A stretch of DNA of 64,000 nt from WLXB01 sp040221475. GTDB lineage: Bacteria > Pseudomonadota > Alphaproteobacteria > Rhodospirillales > Rhodospirillaceae. Each line of letters opens with the position of its first letter. The stretch's first letter is position 1. A model generated the notes under the pieces. It made no database searches. It saw nothing but the letters and a program-made list of their open reading frames with translations, and was not told the DNA's origin. Positions 1 to 8,931 of the stretch are shown piece after piece. The stretch covers positions 186,001 to 250,000 of the forward strand of contig JAVKEJ010000032.1 in NCBI GenBank assembly GCA_040221475.1, in the 5' to 3' direction. Made by a program: the position numbers and the translations under genes.

Positions 1-856
1 TGGCTTTATCAACCACGTATTCCGGCGTTGTCACCTTACCTATATCGTGCAACCAGGCTGCCACATGAAGTTCGTACCACTGCTGCTCATCCAGTTCGAA
101 GTCTTTGAAGATACCTTCTTTATCTTCGGAACATTTCTGCGCCAGCATTTTGGTCAATTCAGGCACGCGCTGACAGTGGCCGCCCGTGTAGGGCGACTTG
201 GCGTCAATGGCGTGAGCCATCACTTTGATCAAGCTGTCCATCAATGCTTTTTGGGCTTCGATGAGTTGCTGGTTGTCGATGGCGACAGCAGCCTGAGAGG
301 CCAGAGCTTCCACCAACCGTTGGACGTTGGCTGAAAATGAAATTACGCCCTTCTTTTCATCATCCTGGGCGTTGATCAGTTGCAGCACGCCAATGACTTC
401 TTCCGAGTAGTTCTTCAGCGGAATGGTCAAGAACGATTTGGAGCGATAGCCTGTGCCTTCATCAAACTTCTTGGTGCCCGAGAAGTCATAGCCTTCAGCT
501 GTGTAAGCATCGTCGATGTTAATGGCTTCGCCACTCAAAGCTGCCGCTGTGGCCACGTTATTGTAATTGGGCGCGCCGGTTTCGGGATTGTACAATTGCA
601 AAGGCGGGAACGGGATTGGCACGCCGGTGGTGCCGCCCATTGCGATGTTCAAAGTTTCGTTGCGCACAATCTGGAAGGAGAGTGTTCCACCATCACCGCC
701 AAGATAAAGCGTGCCGCCATCGGCATTGGTCAGATCGACAGCTTCCAGCAAGATGCGCTCGGTCAAGCGATCATGGTCGCGCTCGGAGGAGAGCGCGATT
801 CCAAGCTCAATGAGCTGTTCGAATCCTCGTGCAGATTCAGATACTGTTTCAGACAC
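1..856 (-). CDS. GAF / HD-GYP domain cyclic-di-GMP phosphodiesterase (partial)
   Basis: The gene runs off the left edge; only about 285 N-terminal codons are visible. Translation of the minus strand gives a GAF-type sensor domain (roughly residues 15-165; SFLTIPLKN and GVLQLINA are typical GAF strands). It then runs into an HD-GYP domain beginning HAIDAKSPYTGGHCQRV and continuing to LHDIGKV, where HD is the metal-binding dyad. HD-GYP proteins hydrolyse cyclic-di-GMP in the cytoplasm and the GAF domain probably regulates that. A GTG start at 854-856 is chosen because in-frame stops lie just upstream (866-868) and a GGGGTAGAG stretch could serve as ribosome binding site. The GYP motif is beyond the edge, so catalytic completeness cannot be judged. 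Confidence 0.8.
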   Translation of the reverse strand, partial: MSETVSESARGFEQLIELGIALSSERDHDRLTERILLEAVDLTNADGGTLYLGGDGGTLSFQIVRNETLNIAMGGTTGVPIPFPPLQLYNPETGAPNYNNVATAAALSGEAINIDDAYTAEGYDFSGTKKFDEGTGYRSKSFLTIPLKNYSEEVIGVLQLINAQDDEKKGVISFSANVQRLVEALASQAAVAIDNQQLIEAQKALMDSLIKVMAHAIDAKSPYTGGHCQRVPELTKMLAQKCSEDKEGIFKDFELDEQQWYELHVAAWLHDIGKVTTPEYVVDKA

Positions 857-1262
857 GTCTTGTCTCTACCCCACGTTTACCTATAGGCATTCAAACCATC
901 ACCCACAGCCCAGGGAGCCCGTAAGCTCAAATTAGTATGGACTAAATACTATGCCAAGTCATTGCGTCTCAAGAGTTTTCAGTTCTTAACACCTGAAGCC
1001 TTAATACATTCCATGTCTTGTTATCGATAACTGACCTTAACCAGATCATCAGACATAAATCACGTAATAAAAGACCGTTCATTACGCAGTTTCTACCCCT
1101 GATTGCGCAAACAACCATACAACATACCTAATAACCCTAATTTCTAATGGGCAGTCTATGATCGGGACTTGGTTGGGAATCTTGACCTTCCCTGACAGTG
1201 ACCTATAAGCCGGGGACCTCTTCCTCATTGAATTAGTGCAGAGTCGCACTCAGAGCCGCACC
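857..1262. other. Divergent intergenic region between HD-GYP gene and ubiD
   Basis: About 400 bases, more AT-rich than the flanking genes, with no convincing reading frame. It holds the upstream regions of two divergent genes, a perfect 12-base palindrome (GTTATCGATAAC, 1020-1031), overlapping inverted repeats around 932-951 (TTAGT/ACTAA and TAGTAT/ATACTA), and a good sigma-70-like promoter facing ubiD. Nothing else is recognised. Confidence 0.6.
1182..1209 (+). promoter_or_regulatory. Predicted sigma-70 promoter for ubiD
   Basis: TTGACC at 1182-1187 and TATAAG at 1204-1209 are separated by 16 bases, close to the consensus housekeeping promoter. Transcription would begin near 1216, just before both candidate start codons of ubiD. 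Confidence 0.5.
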
Positions 1263-2780
1263 ATGCCATTTGCTTCCCTTCGCGAGTTTATCGATCGTTT
1301 AGAGCGCGATGGCCAATTGGCCCGTGTGTCTGCGCCCGTATCGCCAAAGCTGGAAATGACAGAGATTCAAACCCGCGTCCTGGCCGAAGGTGGCCCTGCG
1401 CTACTGTTTGAAAACGTAGTGCGCGAAGACGGCTCCCCCTATGACATGACGGTGCTCGCCAATCTGTTTGGCACGGTCGAGCGCGTCGCCTGGGGCATGG
1501 ACCGGACACCGGAGCAATTGCGCGAAGTCGGCGAAACCTTGGCTTTTCTCAAGCAACCAGAGCCGCCGGGAGGCTGGCGCGAGGCCATGAACATGCTGCC
1601 GCTGCTGAAAACGGTCATGGCCATGAAGCCAAAAACGGTCTCGAAAGCACCCTGCCAAGAAGTGGTGCTGACCGGAGACGATATTGACCTTGGCCAACTG
1701 CCCATCCAAAGCTGCTGGCCGGGCGAACCTGCGCCGCTGATCACCTGGCCGTTGGTCGTGACGAAAGGCCCTGGTGGTGACAAACGCGATGTTCCCAATC
1801 TTGGTATCTATCGCATGCAGATCACCGGCAAAGACACCACGCTCATGCGGTGGCTAAAACATCGCGGTGGCGCAGCTCAATACGATCGATGGAAAGGCCA
1901 GAAGCAGGAGCCCCTGCCGGCGGCGGCAGTCATTGGCGCAGACCCAGGCACGTTGTTGGCTGCTGTGACACCCGTGCCAGACACGCTGTCAGAGTATCAG
2001 TTCGCCGGATTGCTGCGCGGCAAAAAAGTGGAATTGGTGGATTGCAAGACGATTCCCCTTCAAGTGCCAGCTGAAGCCGAGATCGTCCTTGAAGGCCACG
2101 TTATGCTGGACGCGCACGGCGACGAAGGTCCCTATGGGGATCACACCGGCTACTACAATTCCGTCGAACGTTTTCCGGTGTTCAAAATCTCCGCCATCAC
2201 CATGCGGAAAAAGCCGATCTACCTGACCACCTACACCGGGCGACCACCGGATGAACCAAGCATTCTTGGCGAAGCCTTGAATGAAGTGTTTATCCCATTG
2301 CTGATTCAGCAGTTTCCGGAAATTGTCGATTTCTGGTTGCCACCGGAAGGCTGCAGCTATCGCATTGCCGTGGTCAGTATCAAGAAAGCCTACGCCGGTC
2401 ATGCCAAGCGGGTGATGATGGGGGTGTGGAGTTTCCTGCGGCAGTTTGTTTACACCAAGTTTGTGATTGTGGTGGACGACGATATCGACGCACGGGACTG
2501 GAAAGATGTGATGTGGGCGATCTCAACCCGCATGGACCCGGCCCGCGACATAACTGTGATTGAAAACACACCTATTGATTATCTGGACTTTGCCTCACCC
2601 GAACCTGGTTTGGGGGGCAAACTGGGCATGGATGCCACCAACAAGATGCCTGGGGAAACCCATCGCGAATGGGGTGAGAAAATTGATATGACCGATGACA
2701 TTGTCGATCTGGTCACGAAAAAGTGGAATGACTACGGCCTGCCGGGCAGCGGCAAGCCAATTTGGAAAAATAAAACGTAA
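1263..2780 (+). CDS. ubiD: UbiD family decarboxylase (3-octaprenyl-4-hydroxybenzoate carboxy-lyase)
   Basis: About 505 residues, the usual UbiD length. UbiD uses prenylated FMN to decarboxylate polyprenyl-4-hydroxybenzoate in ubiquinone synthesis. The N-terminus (FASLREFIDRLERDGQLARV), the EGPYGDHTGYY segment and the C-terminal MDATNKMPGE region are family landmarks. The ATG at 1263 is preferred because it matches where family members begin. An in-frame GTG at 1236 would add nine residues rich in Ser, Arg and Gln, and neither has a strong ribosome binding site. A good promoter lies just upstream. The prFMN synthase ubiX is not in the window. pmbA follows 14 bases later and is probably co-transcribed. 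Some UbiD homologues act on other aromatic acids, so the exact substrate is inferred. Confidence 0.92.
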   Translation: MPFASLREFIDRLERDGQLARVSAPVSPKLEMTEIQTRVLAEGGPALLFENVVREDGSPYDMTVLANLFGTVERVAWGMDRTPEQLREVGETLAFLKQPEPPGGWREAMNMLPLLKTVMAMKPKTVSKAPCQEVVLTGDDIDLGQLPIQSCWPGEPAPLITWPLVVTKGPGGDKRDVPNLGIYRMQITGKDTTLMRWLKHRGGAAQYDRWKGQKQEPLPAAAVIGADPGTLLAAVTPVPDTLSEYQFAGLLRGKKVELVDCKTIPLQVPAEAEIVLEGHVMLDAHGDEGPYGDHTGYYNSVERFPVFKISAITMRKKPIYLTTYTGRPPDEPSILGEALNEVFIPLLIQQFPEIVDFWLPPEGCSYRIAVVSIKKAYAGHAKRVMMGVWSFLRQFVYTKFVIVVDDDIDARDWKDVMWAISTRMDPARDITVIENTPIDYLDFASPEPGLGGKLGMDATNKMPGETHREWGEKIDMTDDIVDLVTKKWNDYGLPGSGKPIWKNKT

Positions 2781-2794
2781 GTTTGGAGAAGCAC

Positions 2795-4135
2795 GTGTCT
2801 GACGAGTCCTTGAACCTATTGACTGATCTCATCGCCAAAGCCAAAGCGGCGGGGGCAGACTCTGCGGATGCGATGCTGGCGGATGGCGAGTCCACCTCTG
2901 TGACCTATCGCCTTGGCGAATTGGAACAACTGGAACATTCTGAAGGCGGCGATATTGGGCTGCGGGTTCTGGTCGGCAAACAACAGGCCATTGTGTCGTC
3001 GTCGGACCGCTCCCCTCAGGCATTAACAGAGCTGGTCGAGCGCGCTGTCGCCATGGCAAAAACTGTCCCGGAAGATGAATTTCTGGGCTTGGCCGACCCT
3101 GATCAACTGGCCACGACCTTGCCCGAACTAGATATGTGCGATCCCGACGATATGCCAACGGAGGCCCTGATCGAAGCCGCGCGCAGCTGTGAAGACGCCG
3201 CCCGCGCCGTAAAGGGCGTAACCAACTCAGAGGGCGCGCAAGCCAGCTGGGGACGATCCCGTGTGGCCATTGCCGCCAGCAACGGCTTTCAACGCGCCTA
3301 TGAAAGCACGGGCGGATCTTTCTCGGCTTCAGTCTTGGCGGGTGATGTGGAAACCGGCATGGAGACCGACTACGACTACACCTCTGCCGTCTATGCAAAG
3401 GATTTTCGCTCACCCGAAGACGTTGGCCGGACCGCAGGGGAACGAGCCGTGCGCAAGGTCGGCGCTCGGAAAATTAACAGCGGTAAGTTTCCAATTGTCT
3501 TTGAGGCCCGCGCGGCCCGCGGCCTGTTGAGTCACTTTTTGGGCGCCATCAATGGCAGCGCCGTCGCCCGCGGCACCACGTTTCTGAAAGACAAAATGGA
3601 CAGCGCTGTCTTTGGTGACAACATTACTATTCTTGAAGACCCACACCGTGCCAGAGGCTTACGCTCGAAGCCCTGCGATGCGGAAGGTCTGGCGAACCAG
3701 AAACGCAATCTCATTGAGGGCGGTGTTCTAACAACCTGGGTGCTAGACCTGCGCTCAGCCCGCAAATTGGGCTTGACCCCAACAGGCCATGCCAGCCGAG
3801 GACCATCGTCGAGCCCCTCGCCCTCAGTGACCAACGTCAATCTGGTGCCCGGCCCACAAACACCGGAAGACCTCATGGCTGATATTTCTCAAGGTCTGTA
3901 CGTTACTGATGCCTTTGGCCAGGGGGTCAATGACGTCACTGGCGACTACAGCCGTGGGGTCTCGGGGTTTTGGATTGAAGACGGCAAGCTGGCCTATCCA
4001 GTGAACGAAATCACCATTGCCAGTAATCTGACTGATATGTTCATGGCCATGACCGCCGCCAACGACCTAGATCTGCGTTATGGCGTCGACAGCCCAACGG
4101 TGCGCATTGAGGCGATGAGCGTCGCGGGCAGTTGA
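2795..4135 (+). CDS. pmbA: TldE/PmbA family metalloprotease subunit
   Basis: 446 residues, matching PmbA/TldE (about 450). In E. coli TldD and TldE form a heterodimeric zinc protease that degrades unfolded peptides, matures microcin B17 and degrades CcdA. TldE has no HExxxH site, and none is seen here, so this is the non-catalytic partner. The C-terminal region with DYSRGVSGFWIEDGKLAYPV and SNLTDMF is a strong family signature. GTG at 2795 is chosen over an earlier TTG (2783) because GGAGA lies five bases before it. tldD is not in the window. The stop codon abuts the stop codon of the convergent glucan enzyme gene with no spacer. Confidence 0.9.
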   Translation: MSDESLNLLTDLIAKAKAAGADSADAMLADGESTSVTYRLGELEQLEHSEGGDIGLRVLVGKQQAIVSSSDRSPQALTELVERAVAMAKTVPEDEFLGLADPDQLATTLPELDMCDPDDMPTEALIEAARSCEDAARAVKGVTNSEGAQASWGRSRVAIAASNGFQRAYESTGGSFSASVLAGDVETGMETDYDYTSAVYAKDFRSPEDVGRTAGERAVRKVGARKINSGKFPIVFEARAARGLLSHFLGAINGSAVARGTTFLKDKMDSAVFGDNITILEDPHRARGLRSKPCDAEGLANQKRNLIEGGVLTTWVLDLRSARKLGLTPTGHASRGPSSSPSPSVTNVNLVPGPQTPEDLMADISQGLYVTDAFGQGVNDVTGDYSRGVSGFWIEDGKLAYPVNEITIASNLTDMFMAMTAANDLDLRYGVDSPTVRIEAMSVAGS

Positions 4136-6739
4136 TTAAATTTGCTGGGAAAGCCGGCTTTCCTGGTCGAACGGCGTTGGCGCTTTATGGTCTGACAACC
4201 CGCTAAGACCGGCCGTTACGACAGCAAGACCATGCGGCAAACATTGTACGGCAAGCGCAGCAACCCAGACCCGGGCAGCGATATCTCCGTCCTGAGATGT
4301 CTTGGCCACAGCAACCACAGCCAAAGCCGATAACAAGAACAATATGGCTTCCATCGATACGGACGCCAAGGCTTGTACCATAGCGGCAGAACCCTCTCGC
4401 TTGGGGGTTCTCAGAAACGGCTGGGAGGATGTGAACAAGCCGACCCAGACGGCCCGACCGACCGTCCATGATAACCCCATACCCGTAATCGCAGCGGCAA
4501 AGGCAGACCCCACGCCGTGGCCGGTTTTAATGGCATGCAAACATAATGTCTTAAGGCTTTTGGTCAGGAACAGCAGAATAACAATCGAGGAAAGGGCAAT
4601 CATGGGCACATCAAAGTGTTTCGGTGCCAAGACCATAAGCGCCGACCAAATGAGTGCGCCACACCCAAACACCAAGGCAAACGCATCAGCAAACCACGGC
4701 AGCCAGCCAGCAATGAAATGATATCGCTGAACAAGCGTCAGTTTGCTCCGAGGTGAAATCAACATCCGGAAATGGCGTTTAAGGATCTGCATAGCGCCAT
4801 AAACCCACCGGTGCCGCTGGCCTTTATATGCGGCAAATGTATCCGGCATGAGGCCGCAACCGAGACTGACGGGCATGTAAACACAGCGGTATCCGGCCTC
4901 GAGCAGTTTAAGACCTAGCTCAGTATCTTCTGTGATACACCATTCACTCCAGCCGCCGACTTCCAGCAGCGCAGAGCGCCGGACCGCTGTCATCGTACCA
5001 TGCTGAATGATGGCATTGTCTTCATTGCGTTCCACCATCCCGACCTGGAAGAACGTTGCATACTCTTCATAGGTCATGGCCTTAAAGAGGCTTTCCCCCG
5101 CATCTCGATAATCCTGAGGCGCTTGGACCACGGCAACATTAGGATCAGAAAAACCGGGCACAGCAATATTGAGCCATTGGGGCTCGACCCGGTAGTCGCA
5201 ATCAATCACCGCGATGATTTCTGCCCTGGCGTCTGTGATCTTTAGTGCACGGTTTAAAGCACCCGCTTTAAAACCAGTGACGCCATCCATATGAAAGAAC
5301 CTGAACTTGGAACCCAGTGACGCACAATATCGCTCGACCGGGCGCCAAAGACTCTCATCTGCGGTGTTATTATCAAGGACAATGACCTCGAAGTTTGGAT
5401 ACTGGAGCGCCGCCAGTTGTTTAAGCGTACGACGCACAACATCTGCAGGTTCATTATGAGTTGGCACATGGATCGACACGAATGGCGCATAATCTTTAAT
5501 CGGCTCTGGCAGCACCAGCCGTTGGCGACGCCACAGACTTGAAACCAACTCCGCCGTTTCCGTGAGAATGAATGCCGCCGCAAAACCGCCGGTGGGCAAA
5601 ATGATGATGGCCGCAATAACGACTTTAATGTCGGCGTAATCAAGAACGGTCGAGTCAATGATCAGCAAAGTCATCAACACGACGATGCCGATAACCACCC
5701 CAAATGTGAGGTACCCCATGAACCGGACTGATGGCAGGCGAGCAAGCAATATGCCGCCGAGCAGCATAAGAGCAATGGCCGACGTAGCTGCAAAGATAGG
5801 CCATTCTGCAAAGGACGTGAGGGTGCCTTTCAGGTCGATCTTGCTGTTTCGTTCCGCATCAAATAGACCCCAGAACGCGCCAACAGCGCCTTCCGTTTCT
5901 ATTTTCCAGGGCTGATCAAATGCCTCAATAATGTAGTAATCATAACCGCGGCTGTCGGCATGATCGAGAAAGGTCCGCAGAAACGCTGCCTCTGTCGCAG
6001 GTGACGGAACAGACCCGCCGCGCATCCGCCCTTCAGAGGGCCAGCCTGTTTCGGCGATGACCAGAGGTTTCGTCGGGAAGGCTTCCCTAATCCGATTGGC
6101 CCGGTCTTCGATATAGTTTAGGGCATCATTTAAAGCGACACCCTCCCAGTAGGGCAGCAAATGGACACCGACGAATTCGGACGGCTTAGCGATACTCGGC
6201 TCATTGAGCCAGACGCTCCATACATCCGCCGTACCAACTTCTATCGCGTCCGGAATAGAACGATTAACTCGAGCAATATATTCCGCCAGCTTTTCGGCTG
6301 GTAAGTCAGCCCGCAAGACCACTTCGTTGCCAACAAAAACGCGGTCAATCACTTTAGGGTATCTGTTAATCACGTCTATGGCGAGCGTGACTTCCCGCTC
6401 ATTGAGCGTTTCATCTGCACCGAGCCAGATGCCCAGAGAAACAGTTAGCCCCAGTCTCTGTGCTTCGGCAGGGACAACATCAAAGCCGCGATCAACGGTA
6501 TATGTGCGAACGCGTTTGGTATAATGCGACAAGTGTTCTAGATCTTCGCGGATTCTCTGCCGCGGGACGGTATCAAGTTGCGCCTCGGTATAAATCTGGC
6601 TCGGGCTGTAAGACACACCATCCAGCTTGCCATTCCAGTCTGGTGCCGGCAGTGGACGATCCAAAGCCAGCCAGAAGCCCGCGCTGGCGAGAATAACGAC
6701 AACAAGCGCCAGGACTATTCTAGGCCACGATTTAGTCAT
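4136..6739 (-). CDS. Membrane glucan enzyme: GH17 domain fused to GT2 glycosyltransferase
   Basis: About 867 residues. After an N-terminal membrane segment (residues 7-25) comes a GH17 beta-glucanase or transglycosylase domain with both expected catalytic glutamates (VGNEV, E139; IAETGWPS, E230). Two or three membrane segments follow (around 315-395), then a family 2 glycosyltransferase with D-x-D (DCD, 513-515), TED (603-605) and QRHRW (641-645), then several C-terminal membrane segments. This resembles NdvB of Pseudomonas and NdvC-like proteins of Bradyrhizobium, which make periplasmic or cyclic beta-1,3/1,6-glucans. The GT2 part probably polymerises UDP-glucose in the cytoplasm and extrudes the chain, while GH17 branches or cyclises it in the periplasm. 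ATG at 6739 is preferred over a TTG at 6775, since the membrane anchor starts right after it. Glucan type is inferred. Confidence 0.85.
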   Translation of the reverse strand: MTKSWPRIVLALVVVILASAGFWLALDRPLPAPDWNGKLDGVSYSPSQIYTEAQLDTVPRQRIREDLEHLSHYTKRVRTYTVDRGFDVVPAEAQRLGLTVSLGIWLGADETLNEREVTLAIDVINRYPKVIDRVFVGNEVVLRADLPAEKLAEYIARVNRSIPDAIEVGTADVWSVWLNEPSIAKPSEFVGVHLLPYWEGVALNDALNYIEDRANRIREAFPTKPLVIAETGWPSEGRMRGGSVPSPATEAAFLRTFLDHADSRGYDYYIIEAFDQPWKIETEGAVGAFWGLFDAERNSKIDLKGTLTSFAEWPIFAATSAIALMLLGGILLARLPSVRFMGYLTFGVVIGIVVLMTLLIIDSTVLDYADIKVVIAAIIILPTGGFAAAFILTETAELVSSLWRRQRLVLPEPIKDYAPFVSIHVPTHNEPADVVRRTLKQLAALQYPNFEVIVLDNNTADESLWRPVERYCASLGSKFRFFHMDGVTGFKAGALNRALKITDARAEIIAVIDCDYRVEPQWLNIAVPGFSDPNVAVVQAPQDYRDAGESLFKAMTYEEYATFFQVGMVERNEDNAIIQHGTMTAVRRSALLEVGGWSEWCITEDTELGLKLLEAGYRCVYMPVSLGCGLMPDTFAAYKGQRHRWVYGAMQILKRHFRMLISPRSKLTLVQRYHFIAGWLPWFADAFALVFGCGALIWSALMVLAPKHFDVPMIALSSIVILLFLTKSLKTLCLHAIKTGHGVGSAFAAAITGMGLSWTVGRAVWVGLFTSSQPFLRTPKREGSAAMVQALASVSMEAILFLLSALAVVAVAKTSQDGDIAARVWVAALAVQCLPHGLAVVTAGLSGLSDHKAPTPFDQESRLSQQI

Positions 6740-6999
6740 TGCAGGTACCACACACAAACTGTCTGCCAGCCCCAAGACCGACAGATTTTCTTCTATTTAA
6801 GTCAGTGTTAGCGCCGCTTGGGACGGGCTGAGGTTTCGTTATCTCTCCAACCATCGGCTGGATTGAGTGCCGCTAAGCCATCGGTGTGGCATAAGGGCTG
6901 GGTAGCCGCCGGTTTACATAACTTCCGAGGGCGGACAAATATCAGAATTTACTGTTCCGTAATAGAAAATTAGTAGGGCTTTAGCAGATTTCGCGGGCC

Positions 7000-7890
7000 T
7001 TAAACCGGAAACACAAACCTAACCGGCTCCTCATCAACTCTAATGTCAACCGGCAGGCGTGCCAGAATGTCACCGTCGGCCTGAACCGGTGCCCCGTCGC
7101 CGCCGCGAATCGCGACGTGACGGCCTGGCACAATGCGGACGTCAGACAGAGTAGGCAGGCGGCCAACAATCAAAGCCAGGCCATATCGCAGGACATTGAA
7201 CCAACCGCTCCGCTCAAACAAAACCACTTGAAATTGATCTGCTTCCAAATCCGCCTCTGGCGCTGCCATGAACGGACCACCATAAGAGCGGCCATTACAG
7301 ACAATGGCCGAGACCGCGTGATACGTCTTACCGTCGATCTGCACGTCACACCCAACGAAACGATACAGAAAGGCTTGGCGAGTCATCTCCCAAACATAAG
7401 CCAGCGGGCCAATAACTTTTTTGAAAGCAAGCTGCACGCCGTCAACAACCTCGGCATCAAAGCCGGCTCCGGCCATCATCACAAACCGGCGACCGTTGGC
7501 CGTGCCAACCCGGATAGGCCGAATAACTCCGTGGGTGATGGCCTGAGCAATGCGGTCCGTTGTTCGACCCAATCCAACTTCATCGGCCAGCACATTCGCC
7601 GTGCCTAAAGGAATCACGGCCAACGCAACCGATTTCCCGTGAAGACCGTTAACGACCTCATTCACCGTCCCATCACCTCCCGCGGCGGCGATGATGTCAA
7701 AGTCAGCCTCATTTAAAGCGCGCACGATCATCTCAGCATGGCCCGGCGCGTTCGTTTCGAAAACGGCCACATGGCATCCGAGAGATTTAAGTTTGTCGGT
7801 GACCTCAGTGAGGCGATAACGGCGGGAGCGACCAGCAGTGGGATTAAAAACAACCGCAACGCGGCGATGGACGGCCTCAGAACATGGCAT
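7000..7890 (-). CDS. Diacylglycerol kinase family lipid kinase (YegS/DgkB-like)
   Basis: 296 residues, normal for this family. The N-terminal catalytic domain shows VVFNPTAGR (14-21) and the nucleotide-binding GGDGTVNEV (71-79), followed by IPLGTANVLA and a beta-rich C-terminal domain. The family phosphorylates diacylglycerol or related lipids with ATP at the inner face of the membrane. It is divergent from plcP, whose product releases diacylglycerol from phospholipids, so this kinase may return diacylglycerol to phosphatidate. That link is inference from context. The exact lipid substrate cannot be read from the sequence. Confidence 0.88.
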   Translation of the reverse strand: MPCSEAVHRRVAVVFNPTAGRSRRYRLTEVTDKLKSLGCHVAVFETNAPGHAEMIVRALNEADFDIIAAAGGDGTVNEVVNGLHGKSVALAVIPLGTANVLADEVGLGRTTDRIAQAITHGVIRPIRVGTANGRRFVMMAGAGFDAEVVDGVQLAFKKVIGPLAYVWEMTRQAFLYRFVGCDVQIDGKTYHAVSAIVCNGRSYGGPFMAAPEADLEADQFQVVLFERSGWFNVLRYGLALIVGRLPTLSDVRIVPGRHVAIRGGDGAPVQADGDILARLPVDIRVDEEPVRFVFPV

Positions 7891-7960
7891 AGCAAATCCC
7901 GTAACAGGGGAGAGTCACGCAACGCACGTGCGCCTATTGTTGCATCAATACAGATTTATG

Positions 7961-7978
7961 TTGTCACTTCTATGACAG
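7961..7978. promoter_or_regulatory. Candidate Pho box in the plcP / lipid kinase divergent region
   Basis: The segment TTGTCACTTCTATGACAG contains TTGTCAC (one mismatch to the PhoB half-site CTGTCAC) then four AT-rich bases and ATGACAG. Read on the other strand it begins with a perfect CTGTCAT. It is also an inverted repeat (TGTCA-N6-TGACA), so it could serve either gene. The second half-site is weak on both strands, so this is only a candidate. Confidence 0.35.
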
Positions 7979-8076
7979 CCATATGAACAATTAGAGTCAA
8001 TCGGTCTGGACCACTTTACTTCAGTGCCGCAATGACTCATTGAAGGGCTTATGTACAGAAATCGTACTGAGCGGTC

Positions 8077-8931
8077 ATGAAGACCATAGGGAAAAACCTC
8101 CGGTTTAGGTCTGTTTTTATTTCAGACATCCATTTGGGCACACGTGGTTGTAAAGCTGATTTCCTTCTCGATTTTTTGAAGCACACAGAGTCTGAGTTCC
8201 TTTATCTGGTTGGCGATATCTTTGATGGCTGGCGCCTACAGCGCACTTGGTTCTGGCCGCAATCTCATAACGACGTCATTCAGAAACTGCTGCGCAAAGC
8301 CCGTAAAGGCACAAAAGTTTTTTTCGTACCCGGCAACCATGATGAGTTCGCCAGAGAATATGTCGACAATGAGTTTGGCCGGGTCGATGTGCGTCGCGAA
8401 GTGATTCACACCGCAGCCAACGGCCGTCGCTTTTTGGTGATGCACGGCGACGAATGTGATGGCGTCATGCTTTATGCGCGCTGGCTGGCGGTCCTTGGCG
8501 ACTACGCCTATGTGACAGCGCTGGCGCTCAATCACTGGTTTAATATCGCACGCCGCAAGCTCGGCCTGCCCTATTGGTCGTTATCAGCCTACCTCAAACA
8601 CAAAGTAAAAAATGCCGTGCAATTTATGAGCAATTACGAAGAAGGCATGGTTGAACTTGCCAAACGCAGAGGCGCAGAAGGCGTGATTTGCGGCCACATC
8701 CACCACGCTGCCATGCGTGAAATCGACGGTATTCTGTACTGCAATGACGGCGACTGGGTCGAAAGCTGCACGGCTCTGGTCGAACACTATGACGGCAGCA
8801 TGGAAATCCTCACTTGGACAGACATGCGCGATCTCCCCCCCCTTGAAGCCTACCGTAAGGCAAAAGAATGCGAATTATCCTCGTCACCGATGCCTGGTTC
8901 CCCCAAGTCAATGGCGTCGTCCGAACCTTAA
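8077..8931 (+). CDS. plcP: PlcP-like metallophosphoesterase (LpxH/UDP-2,3-diacylglucosamine hydrolase-like fold)
   Basis: 284 residues with the calcineurin-like metal-binding motifs in order: DIHLG (D17, H19), GDIFD (D47), GNHDE (N87, H88), HGD (H123) and GHIHH (H207, H209). LpxH hydrolyses UDP-diacylglucosamine in lipid A synthesis. The related alphaproteobacterial PlcP cleaves phospholipid head groups to give diacylglycerol when phosphate is scarce. PlcP is favoured because the next gene is an Agt-type glycosyltransferase, the standard plcP-agt pairing. The last 21 codons overlap the start of agt in another frame, and the C-terminal tail there is low-complexity (Ser, Pro). Many alphaproteobacteria use LpxI instead of LpxH, which also supports PlcP. 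Annotation as lpxH remains possible. Confidence 0.85.
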   Translation: MKTIGKNLRFRSVFISDIHLGTRGCKADFLLDFLKHTESEFLYLVGDIFDGWRLQRTWFWPQSHNDVIQKLLRKARKGTKVFFVPGNHDEFAREYVDNEFGRVDVRREVIHTAANGRRFLVMHGDECDGVMLYARWLAVLGDYAYVTALALNHWFNIARRKLGLPYWSLSAYLKHKVKNAVQFMSNYEEGMVELAKRRGAEGVICGHIHHAAMREIDGILYCNDGDWVESCTALVEHYDGSMEILTWTDMRDLPPLEAYRKAKECELSSSPMPGSPKSMASSEP

